A DNA stretch of 64,000 nucleotides from contig NZ_CANNCR010000011.1 of NCBI RefSeq assembly GCF_947503125.1, positions 1 through 64,000 of the forward strand. The letters are read 5' to 3'. How positions within the stretch are numbered: position 1 is the first letter of the stretch; each line of letters begins with the position of its first letter. The DNA is from an uncultured Metabacillus sp. (lineage in GTDB: Bacteria; Bacillota; Bacilli; Bacillales; Bacillaceae). Below the pieces are notes generated by a model. The model was not told the DNA's origin and made no database searches. It worked only from the letters and a program-made list of their open reading frames with translations. Shown piece after piece: positions 56,286 to 63,108 of the stretch. Both the position numbers and the translations under genes were made by a program.

Positions 56286-58586
56286 TTGGGACAAAAGCAG
56301 CATCCTGATTTTTACGAAGAAATGGAGCGGCTAAGGTTTACAAAAAAGTATATGGAAATGTTAATTCAAGCAAGGGAGCTTGATGAAGAATCCTTTAGGA
56401 AAAATGCCAAGGAATCATTGGAGGGAATTGACTTAAAGGATAGCAGCTTAAGGTATTTAAATTTGCTAACAAATTCGAGTATGCTTCAACGAACAGAAGA
56501 AGAAATACGTAGTCTCAAAAAAATCTATCATAAGCCATATTTCGCTCGGATTAATTATAAGGCGAATGATAAAAGTGATGAAGAGATTTTATACTTTGGT
56601 AAGGCGTCTTTATTTGATCGTGAAACTCAAGATCCTATTATTGTTGATTGGCGTTCTCCTATTGCAAATCTTTATTATGATGGACGGCTTGGTGACGTAA
56701 CATACGAAGCAGAAGGGGAACTATATGAAGGGAAATTATCATTAAAAAGACAATATACCATTGAAGAGGGAGAGCTTAAAGACATTCGAGATGTCGATTT
56801 GACAACCACAGATGAGCTGCTTCAGGAATCTCTTTCAGCTAGTTCAAGTAATCGGTTAACAGATATTGTTTCTACCATACAGGAAGAGCAAAATCGAATC
56901 ATTCGAGCGGATTTAAATAAACCGATTATTGTTCAGGGGGCAGCTGGAAGCGGAAAAACAACGATTGCTCTTCATCGAATCTCTTATTTTATTTATACGT
57001 ATGCCGAACATTTCAAACCTGAGCAGCTCATGATTCTTGCTCCTAACAATTTGTTCATTGATTATATATCAGAGGTCCTGCCAGAGCTTGGGGTAGACCG
57101 CATTTTACAGATGACGTTCAGCGATTATGTCAAAGCCTGTATCTCGAAAAAAATCAAGCTAACATCCCCATCTGAAAAGCTTGGAAAATTTATTGATCGA
57201 ACCTATGAAAATCCTGAAATGATCCAATGGATTTCTAGCTTTAAGGGTTCATTAAAAATGAAAATCATCATTGACCGGTACTTAGAAGATATATTGAATG
57301 CTATTACACCTAAAAAGGACTTTTATTTATCAAAATTTAAACTTTATAGTGCCGATAAAATAACACATCTCATGCAAAAAGAATACACTTACCTACCTTA
57401 TTATCGACGTTTGGAAAAGGTAAAAGAGGTTCTGCAAAATTACGTCAGAACAGAAAAGAAAGCATTACTGAAAAAAGTAGAAGAGTTTTACGATGAAAAG
57501 ATAGAAAGGGCTCTGTTTAGTACGAGGCTGGAACCTGACAAAAGAAAAAGCTATGTTACAAAGGCGATGGACAAAAAAGCCGAACTTATGGACGACATTC
57601 TCAAGCAGTCCCGAACAGGGGTTCAAGCATATATAAAGCAGATTGAGAAGCATGATTTGATTCATTATTTCGATGAGCTATTTGCACATAAAGAGCAACT
57701 AGTAAAATATGCTGGAGATCTATTAGATGACGATCAACTTGACTTTTTTTATAACTATCAAGTAAACCTTAGAAAAAAACGGCAATTTGAAGTAGAAGAT
57801 TTGGCGAGTCTATTATACTTACAGTATCATCTGTTTGGTATAAAAAAAGAGCTTCGTGCTCGTAATGTCGTCATAGATGAAGCCCAAGACTACAGCTATT
57901 TTCAACTGTATGCACTTAAGAGTGCTTTGGAAACAGACATGTTTACAATCGTAGGAGATCTAGCTCAAGGTATTCACTCGTATCGAGGGTTAAACGACTG
58001 GAGCCTAGTAAAGAAAGACATTTTTCCAAGAGCTACTTATACCACTTTACAAAAAAGCTACAGAACAACGGTAGAGATTATGCAGGCAGCGAATGATATT
58101 CTCTCATTATTGCCATTAGATCTTCCGAAAGTAGAACCAGTCGTTCGACATGGCGATAAACCGGTATTTCATTATTGGAATGATGAAAAGGAAGCAGTTG
58201 AAAAGATAAAAGCTGAAGTTCAGCGTTTATCTAGTGAGGGAATGAAAACCATTGCGGTTATTGGGAAAACAGAGAGAGAATGTGTAAAAATAGAAAAATT
58301 GTTTAGGAAACACGCTGGCGGGGAGTTACGAACCCAATTACTTCGTGAAAATGAAGAAATTAACCAAGAAGACGTAATCATTGTTCATTCACAGCTAGCC
58401 AAAGGATTGGAGTTTGATGTTGTCCTCCTTTTTGCGCTGGACGAAGTGTTTGAGCTTAGTGAAATTGAATTGAAATTACTGTATGTGGCAATGACCAGAC
58501 CATTGCACCGATTAATGTTTTTCGGAAAAAGTCCTATTGTGTTTTTGTTAGAGCATATATCTGATGATTTGGTAACCAAGTTGTAG
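56286..58586 (+). CDS. helD: HelD-like UvrD/Rep-family helicase
   Basis: Superfamily 1 helicase-like ATPase of 766 residues, matching the length of B. subtilis HelD (about 774). Motifs: Walker A VQGAAGSGKTTIALHR (about 213-228), Walker B VVIDEAQDYS, motif III region VGDLAQGIHSYRG, motif IV QKSYRTT and motif V KGLEFDVVLLF. The charged N-terminal arm is that of HelD. HelD removes stalled RNA polymerase from DNA and helps recycle it. I start at TTG 56286, with AGGAG at 56271-56275; the longer frame from ATG 56202 has a non-homologous N-terminus. It is monocistronic. Confidence 0.9.
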   Translation: MGQKQHPDFYEEMERLRFTKKYMEMLIQARELDEESFRKNAKESLEGIDLKDSSLRYLNLLTNSSMLQRTEEEIRSLKKIYHKPYFARINYKANDKSDEEILYFGKASLFDRETQDPIIVDWRSPIANLYYDGRLGDVTYEAEGELYEGKLSLKRQYTIEEGELKDIRDVDLTTTDELLQESLSASSSNRLTDIVSTIQEEQNRIIRADLNKPIIVQGAAGSGKTTIALHRISYFIYTYAEHFKPEQLMILAPNNLFIDYISEVLPELGVDRILQMTFSDYVKACISKKIKLTSPSEKLGKFIDRTYENPEMIQWISSFKGSLKMKIIIDRYLEDILNAITPKKDFYLSKFKLYSADKITHLMQKEYTYLPYYRRLEKVKEVLQNYVRTEKKALLKKVEEFYDEKIERALFSTRLEPDKRKSYVTKAMDKKAELMDDILKQSRTGVQAYIKQIEKHDLIHYFDELFAHKEQLVKYAGDLLDDDQLDFFYNYQVNLRKKRQFEVEDLASLLYLQYHLFGIKKELRARNVVIDEAQDYSYFQLYALKSALETDMFTIVGDLAQGIHSYRGLNDWSLVKKDIFPRATYTTLQKSYRTTVEIMQAANDILSLLPLDLPKVEPVVRHGDKPVFHYWNDEKEAVEKIKAEVQRLSSEGMKTIAVIGKTERECVKIEKLFRKHAGGELRTQLLRENEEINQEDVIIVHSQLAKGLEFDVVLLFALDEVFELSEIELKLLYVAMTRPLHRLMFFGKSPIVFLLEHISDDLVTKL

Positions 58587-58592
58587 GTGTTC

Positions 58593-58673
58593 ATGGGAAA
58601 CATTGCAGAAAAAGTTGTTATTATGGGGGAATCAAGTGGAATTGGTGTAGAAACGACCAAGATATTTGCGTAA
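58593..58673 (+). pseudogene. N-terminal fragment of a short-chain dehydrogenase
   Basis: An ATG frame reads MGNIAEKVVIMGESSGIG and continues to TKIFA before TAA at 58671-58673. The TGxxxGIG nucleotide-binding motif of SDR enzymes is recognisable as MGESSGIG (first Thr lost). Normal length is about 245 residues, so only the start survives. Nothing recognisable remains in 58674-58861. Confidence 0.6.
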
Positions 58674-58861
58674 GAAGGGGTAAAATCAGTAACCTAATGA
58701 CATTCAAATAATTCCACTGAATTCTTCCAGGAGTACCACGTAGTAAGTAGGATGGAACAACTAGCTTTATTTTTTGTTTGAAATAATATGTGGGTGAAGA
58801 ATCGCCATTGTAGCTTGCTTAATTCAGAGACACGTTCATTGGTAGTAAATAATATTAGTAG

Positions 58862-58910
58862 AGCCACCTGTATTTTATATACATATTAATGATATACACA
58901 GGTGGCTTTC
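58862..58910. terminator. Terminator after the MerR gene
   Basis: Stem AGCCACCTGT / ACAGGTGGCT (58862-58871 and 58898-58907) with an AT-rich inner stem. It lies 3' of the minus-strand MerR gene and could work in both directions. Confidence 0.75.
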
Positions 58911-58912
58911 TG

Positions 58913-59332
58913 TTAATTAGTAATGGGAATCTCTAATTTATCGTTTTTATGAATATCTTCCGTTCCGGCATTCAATGCAGTCTTGTAATAGGAGCATTTA
59001 TGCTCGATGACTTCCATTGTTTTTTTTAGTTCTTCCATCTGTGCTTCAACAGTAGCTTTCCGTTCTATAAACATGTCATATCTTTGCTGTAATGTGGAAT
59101 CCCCCTTAGAACACCAATCAATGAAAGTTTTAATTTCCTTAATAGGCATCCCGGTAGATTTCAGGCATTCAATTACTTTTAAAGCTTCGATATCGGATTC
59201 TTTAAACAAGCGTGTTCCACTGGTTGTCCGTTCTACAAAAGGCATAAGTCCCTCTTTGTCGTAATAACGCAATGTATATACTGTAAGATTCAACACTTTT
59301 GCGACTTCGCTGATAGAATATGTCTTCACCAT
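58913..59332 (-). CDS. adhR: MerR-family regulator (AdhR-like)
   Basis: Regulator of 139 residues: MerR helix-turn-helix at the N-terminus (YSISEVAKVLNLTVYTLRYY), then a coiled-coil dimerisation helix (about 85-120). It is divergent from a zinc alcohol dehydrogenase, as B. subtilis adhR is from adhA; there AdhR answers to reactive aldehydes such as formaldehyde and methylglyoxal. The ATG follows AAAGGGAG. Matching operators occur on both sides of the intergenic region (59357-59372 and 59564-59594). Role inferred from family and context. Confidence 0.85.
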   Translation of the reverse strand: MVKTYSISEVAKVLNLTVYTLRYYDKEGLMPFVERTTSGTRLFKESDIEALKVIECLKSTGMPIKEIKTFIDWCSKGDSTLQQRYDMFIERKATVEAQMEELKKTMEVIEHKCSYYKTALNAGTEDIHKNDKLEIPITN

Positions 59333-59356
59333 TTCTCTCCCTTTCTTAATGATATA

Positions 59357-59372
59357 GACCTCGAGTTAACTC
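59357..59372. promoter_or_regulatory. AdhR-type operator near the regulator gene
   Basis: GACCTCGAGTTAACTC matches the second site GACCTAGAGTTAACTA. It lies just upstream of the regulator start and probably mediates autoregulation. Confidence 0.6.
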
Positions 59373-59563
59373 TATTTTTATGAGTGGATTCTATCACGGT
59401 ATTTGCTTAATGTCAAAATCATCTTAAAGGAAAGGAAAATTGTGCTCGGTTAAATAGAGTTATATTTAGTTTTAAAAAAATGTAGTTAACTATTGGCTAG
59501 ATTGATAGATGATATGAAACCTGTATGACCGGAGGATTTTCAAAAGGAATATAAATTAAGCAC

Positions 59564-59594
59564 TTGACCTAGAGTTAACTATAAGTATTAACAT
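59564..59594 (+). promoter_or_regulatory. MerR-type promoter of the alcohol dehydrogenase gene
   Basis: TTGACC (59564-59569) and TAACAT (59589-59594) are separated by 19 bases, the stretched spacing typical of MerR-activated promoters. The spacer begins TAGAGTTAACT, shared with the site at 59357. Confidence 0.65.
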
Positions 59595-59622
59595 TGGTTT
59601 GTAAGGGAAAAGAAGGGATCGA

Positions 59623-59658
59623 AATGAATGAAGCAGGATTTCACCTGCGTTATTCATT
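59623..59658 (+). other. Stem-loop in the alcohol dehydrogenase mRNA leader
   Basis: AATGAAT / ATTCATT and GCAGG / CCTGC (59623-59658) form a two-part stem with a symmetric internal loop, about 20 bases after the predicted transcription start and 54 before the gene. It may stabilise the mRNA. Confidence 0.4.
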
Positions 59659-59712
59659 TGCCTGGTACAAGCACATTCTCTTGAAATGTAAAATTTATAG
59701 GAGGTTTTATTC

Positions 59713-60753
59713 ATGATAACTGCTAAAGCACGAGCTGTTGATGGTCCTGACAAACCGTTTCGAGCTGCTGAAATTAAACGACGCGACCTTGATTTGCATG
59801 ATGTTCTAATTGAAATTAAATATGCGGGCATATGTCATTCTGACATTCATACTGCACACGGCGAATGGGGTCCAGTGAACTATCCTCTCGTACCTGGACA
59901 TGAGATTGCGGGGATTGTCACAGATGTAGGAGCCGAGGTCACAAAGTACAAGGTCGGTGACCGGGTAGGGGTCGGATGTATGGTTGACTCCTGCGGCGAA
60001 TGTGAGAATTGCCGTAAAGGAGAAGAACAATACTGTCTCAAAGGAAATATCCCTACTTATGCAGGTGTTGACAAATACGGCGAGCCAACCCAAGGCGGCT
60101 ATTCTACCCACATTGTCGTAACGGAGGATTTCGTAGTCAGAATTCCTGACAGCATTGAGCTTGACGTTGCAGCACCATTACTTTGCGCAGGTATTACAAC
60201 ATATTCACCGCTAAATCATTGGAAGGCTGGTCCAGGTAAAAAAGTAGCTGTTGTTGGTTTGGGCGGTCTTGGACATATGGCTGTCAAGATTGCACACGCC
60301 ATGGGTGCAGAAGTTACAGTTCTTTCTCAATCATTGAAGAAAAAAGATGATGGCTTGCAATTCGGTGCAGACAACTACTATGCGACAAGCGACCCTGAGA
60401 CATTTACTAAACTTGCTGGTACATTTGACCTGATCATTAACACGGTAAGTGCAAGTATCGACATTAGTGCTTACCTCTCACTGTTAACGCTGGATGGTAC
60501 GCTAGTCAATGTTGGTGCGCCTGCAGAGCCATTGGCAGTTAATGTGTTCTCTCTTATCGGTCACCGTCGTTCATTTGCAGGTTCAATGATTGGCGGCATC
60601 CGTGAGACTCAGGAAATGTTGGATTTCTGTGCAAAACATAACATTGTTCCTCAAATTGAAGTGATAACAGCCGATCAAATTGATGAAGCATACGAACGAG
60701 TATTAGCTTCAGATGTGAAGTATCGTTTCGTGATTGACACCAGCACAATGTGA
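59713..60753 (+). CDS. adhA: Zinc-dependent alcohol/aldehyde dehydrogenase (AdhA-like)
   Basis: Medium-chain dehydrogenase of 346 residues. The catalytic zinc site is in GICHSDIH and PGHEIAG; four structural-zinc cysteines lie in [15 protein letters not shown] and the preceding stretch; the NAD(P) fold is [15 protein letters not shown] (about 178-192). The ATG follows AGGAGG. It reduces aldehydes or oxidises alcohols; with the AdhR-like regulator the likely role is detoxifying reactive aldehydes. It is followed by a strong terminator. Confidence 0.92.
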   Translation: MITAKARAVDGPDKPFRAAEIKRRDLDLHDVLIEIKYAGICHSDIHTAHGEWGPVNYPLVPGHEIAGIVTDVGAEVTKYKVGDRVGVGCMVDSCGECENCRKGEEQYCLKGNIPTYAGVDKYGEPTQGGYSTHIVVTEDFVVRIPDSIELDVAAPLLCAGITTYSPLNHWKAGPGKKVAVVGLGGLGHMAVKIAHAMGAEVTVLSQSLKKKDDGLQFGADNYYATSDPETFTKLAGTFDLIINTVSASIDISAYLSLLTLDGTLVNVGAPAEPLAVNVFSLIGHRRSFAGSMIGGIRETQEMLDFCAKHNIVPQIEVITADQIDEAYERVLASDVKYRFVIDTSTM

Positions 60754-60785
60754 GTTGCGTCAATGATAGGATTAAATGGTCATTA

Positions 60786-60820
60786 AAAGGTGTCCTAAAG
60801 CCTAGCTTTAGGACACCTTT
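60786..60820. terminator. Terminator after adhA
   Basis: Perfect 16-bp stem AAAGGTGTCCTAAAGC / GCTTTAGGACACCTTT with loop CTA. It insulates the following secE-secY unit. Confidence 0.9.
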
Positions 60821-60915
60821 ATATTTTGGCTTTTAAACTCAAGTTAACGATAGAATGTAAATGAAATTTCTCGAGTACTGAAGAATACCTATATAAAAAA
60901 GAGAGAAAACAAAAT

Positions 60916-60972
60916 AATTCTACTTTTCTATAAAAAATTTCTATTTCTTTAATTATGAAAGCGTTTTACAAT
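60916..60972 (+). promoter_or_regulatory. Promoter of secE2-secY2, with cre site
   Basis: TGAAAGCGTTTTACA (60956-60970) is a strong cre match overlapping the -10-like TACAAT (60967-60972). Sixteen bases upstream lies TCTATTTCTTTAA (60940-60952). The whole block aligns with 62766-62825 before the GH30 gene, with the same spacing between both elements. This points to shared control. Confidence 0.75.
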
Positions 60973-61031
60973 GGGGTATATATATATTTAAAAGAAAAAT
61001 TCTACTATTTAAAAAATAGGGGGTGGTTGTT

Positions 61032-61256
61032 ATGAATAAGGAGTTGCTAAAAGCAGATAGAATCATAGAAAAACGAGGTATTGTTAAGTTTTTCGCAGAT
61101 ATTAATCGCGAAATGAAGAAGGTTAGTTGGCCAAAGAGCAAGGAATTGACAAGATATACAATAACAGTTTTATCCACAGTTATATTTGCCAGTGTGTTTT
61201 TTGCCATTATTGATTTTTGTATTTCTTTTATTATTCGTTTTATGATGAATAACTGA
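61032..61256 (+). CDS. secE: SecE, second copy
   Basis: Single-span translocon subunit of 74 residues: an N-terminal amphipathic helix (GIVKFFADINREMKKVSWPK, the SecE signature) and one membrane helix (about 45-68). It clamps SecY in the membrane channel. ATG 61032 lies 6 bases after AGGGGGTGG; GTG 61023 sits inside that site. In Bacillus the housekeeping secE lies beside nusG and rplK, not secY, so this is an unusual location. It forms a two-gene unit with the secY copy. Confidence 0.9.
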   Translation: MNKELLKADRIIEKRGIVKFFADINREMKKVSWPKSKELTRYTITVLSTVIFASVFFAIIDFCISFIIRFMMNN

Positions 61257-61304
61257 TTAAACTAATGTTAGTTAAATAGAAAAAAGAATTGAACTTAAAG
61301 TGAA

Positions 61305-61370
61305 GCTGACAAATTCGCTGCTTTTGAAGAAGCAATTGAATCTGCTGGCACTATAGCTGAGGTGACCTAA
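61305..61370 (+). pseudogene. rplO: Decayed 3' end of rplO (ribosomal protein L15)
   Basis: The frame reads ADKFAAFEEAIESAG and TIAEVT, ending at TAA 61368-61370. It resembles the C-terminus of B. subtilis L15 as I recall it (ANKFSASAKEAVEAAG, GTAEVI), with one residue missing and a frameshift before it. In ribosomal spc operons rplO lies directly before secY. Here the stop overlaps the secY start (TAATG). The remnant shows where this secY copy came from. Confidence 0.7.
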
Positions 61371-62662
61371 TGTTTAAACTAATCGCTAATTTCATGCGTG
61401 TAAGTGATATTCGAAACAAAATCTTCTTCACCCTTTTAATGTTAATTGTCTTTCGTATTGGTACATTCATTCCTGTGCCGAATGTCAATGCTGATGTGTT
61501 ACAAGCACAAGATGAACTGAATGTATTCGGAATCTTAAACACATTTGGCGGAGGTGCTTTATATAACTTCTCGATCTTAGCGATGGGGATTATGCCTTAT
61601 ATTACAGCATCGATCATCGTCCAGCTCTTGCAGATGGACGTTGTGCCAAAATTCACTGAATGGTCAAAGCAAGGTGAAGTTGGGCGGCGCAAGCTCGCAC
61701 AATTTACAAGATACTTTACGATCATATTAGGTTTCATCCAGGCGTTAGGTATGTCCTACGGGTTCAATACCCAGTCAGGCGGATTGTTAATCGAAAATCC
61801 TGGTATATGGACGTACTTATTAATTGCGATTGTCTTAACAGCTGGTACAGCATTTTTAATGTGGTTAGGAGAACAGATCACCTCCAAAGGTGTTGGAAAC
61901 GGAATTTCCATTATTATCTTTGCAGGGATCACAGCAGGCATTCCCTCAACGATGAACCAAATATATGCACAACAATTCCAAGATGCCGGCGATCAGCTTT
62001 TCATCCGAATTGTAACAGTTGCCATTCTGGTATTGGCTATTTTAGCCGTTATCGTTGGGGTTATCTTCATCCAACAAGCACTTCGCAAGATTCCAATTCA
62101 GTACGCTAAGCGTTCCGGGAACAACAATATGGGAGGAGGTCAAACAACTCATCTGCCTTTAAAAGTGAACCCTGCTGGTGTTATTCCTGTTATCTTTGCG
62201 GTGTCATTTATTATTACTCCACCGACGATAGCAGCCTTTTTTGGTCCGAATGATGTGACGGATTGGATCCAGAAAACATTTGATTACACTCAGCCTATAG
62301 GGATGATCATCTATATCGCATTAATTATTGCTTTCACATACTTCTATACATTTGTTCAAGTGAACCCTGAGCAGATGGCAGAAAATTTGAAGAAGCAAGG
62401 CGGCTATATACCTGGTATCAGACCAGGTAAGAATACGCAGGAATATGTTACAAAGGTATTATATCGTCTAACTCTTGTCGGTTCTCTTTTCTTAGCAGTT
62501 ATAGCTGTTCTTCCTGTTTTCTTCATTCAATTTGCTGATCTGCCGCAATCTGCACAGATTGGCGGAACAAGCTTGTTAATCGTTGTCGGGGTTGCCCTTG
62601 AAACAATGAAACAGCTTGAAAGTCAGCTAGTGAAACGTCATTATAAAGGCTTTATTAAATAG
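61370..62662 (+). CDS. secY: SecY, second copy of the protein-translocation channel
   Basis: Ten-helix channel of 430 residues, the canonical Bacillus length. Typical blocks are present: the N-terminus MFKLIANFMRVSDIRNKIFF, the plug region FGGGALYNFSILAMGIMPY, EWSKQGEVGRRKLAQFTRY, GEQITSKGVGNGIS and the cytosolic loop PEQMAENLKKQGGYIPGIRPG. It looks like a fully functional SecY and not the divergent SecY2 of glycoprotein export systems. GAGGTGA (61360-61365) precedes the ATG inside the rplO remnant. No other ribosomal genes, adk or map follow, so it is a relocated duplicate rather than the housekeeping gene. With secE it may form an extra translocon. Confidence 0.92.
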   Translation: MFKLIANFMRVSDIRNKIFFTLLMLIVFRIGTFIPVPNVNADVLQAQDELNVFGILNTFGGGALYNFSILAMGIMPYITASIIVQLLQMDVVPKFTEWSKQGEVGRRKLAQFTRYFTIILGFIQALGMSYGFNTQSGGLLIENPGIWTYLLIAIVLTAGTAFLMWLGEQITSKGVGNGISIIIFAGITAGIPSTMNQIYAQQFQDAGDQLFIRIVTVAILVLAILAVIVGVIFIQQALRKIPIQYAKRSGNNNMGGGQTTHLPLKVNPAGVIPVIFAVSFIITPPTIAAFFGPNDVTDWIQKTFDYTQPIGMIIYIALIIAFTYFYTFVQVNPEQMAENLKKQGGYIPGIRPGKNTQEYVTKVLYRLTLVGSLFLAVIAVLPVFFIQFADLPQSAQIGGTSLLIVVGVALETMKQLESQLVKRHYKGFIK

Positions 62663-62736
62663 GGAGGATACGGGAGGCTCCAAGGAGAATAGTATAAAAA
62701 TAGACTGTCGTTCTTAAAATGACAGTCTATTTTTTA
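62663..62736 (+). terminator. Terminator after secY2, preceded by an adk-like ribosome binding site
   Basis: A perfect stem AAAATAGACTGTC / GACAGTCTATTTT (from 62697 and from 62721) with a run of T ends the unit. Right after the secY stop, AGGGAGGATACGGGAGG (from 62662) is a good ribosome binding site without a gene. In spc operons adk starts here, so it may be adk's orphaned binding site. Confidence 0.8.
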
Positions 62737-62765
62737 GACCATTTTTTCGATTTGAAGGGATCGAA

Positions 62766-62825
62766 ATAATTTGCACTTTTCTCAAAAGAATGTCTATTTC
62801 TTTAAAATTGAAAGCGTTTTATATT
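62766..62825 (+). promoter_or_regulatory. Promoter of the GH30 gene, with cre site
   Basis: TCTATTTCTTTAA (62793-62805) and the cre TGAAAGCGTTTTATA (62809-62823) repeat the secE2 promoter with identical spacing, and ATAATT and CTTTTCT further up are also shared. TATATT (62820-62825) is the -10 candidate, in the same position relative to the cre. The leader of about 280 bases to 63108 shows no gene. Confidence 0.75.
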
Positions 62826-63108
62826 AGAACTAAATAGTTGATAAAACATTTTAAAAGAAATAGTGAAAAGCTCATTTTGTCATTACTATTAGTCTTTTTA
62901 TAAAATGAAACCCGTTTCAAAGAATTATCTTTATTATTCTAAAGATTACATTTCATGCTCTTCTATCTAAGCATTACCTATGAGGGGGTGATAGGTTCAG
63001 TACAAAATTGATTGTTTAAAAGGAAAAACGAAATTAATTATCAATGTAATTAACAGGGAAGAAACCGTCATTTTCTCTGTATTACCTAACGAAAGGGGAG
63101 TTTATTTA

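Noticed and set aside
61370-62662. secY as the housekeeping gene of the ribosomal spc operon
   Set aside because: Neither intact rplO nor adk, map or infA flank it. It lies between a terminator and a secreted hydrolase, and only a decayed rplO end remains.
61023-62662. SecA2/SecY2 accessory glycoprotein export system
   Set aside because: The SecY sequence is of the canonical type and length; no secA2, Asp or serine-rich substrate genes are present.
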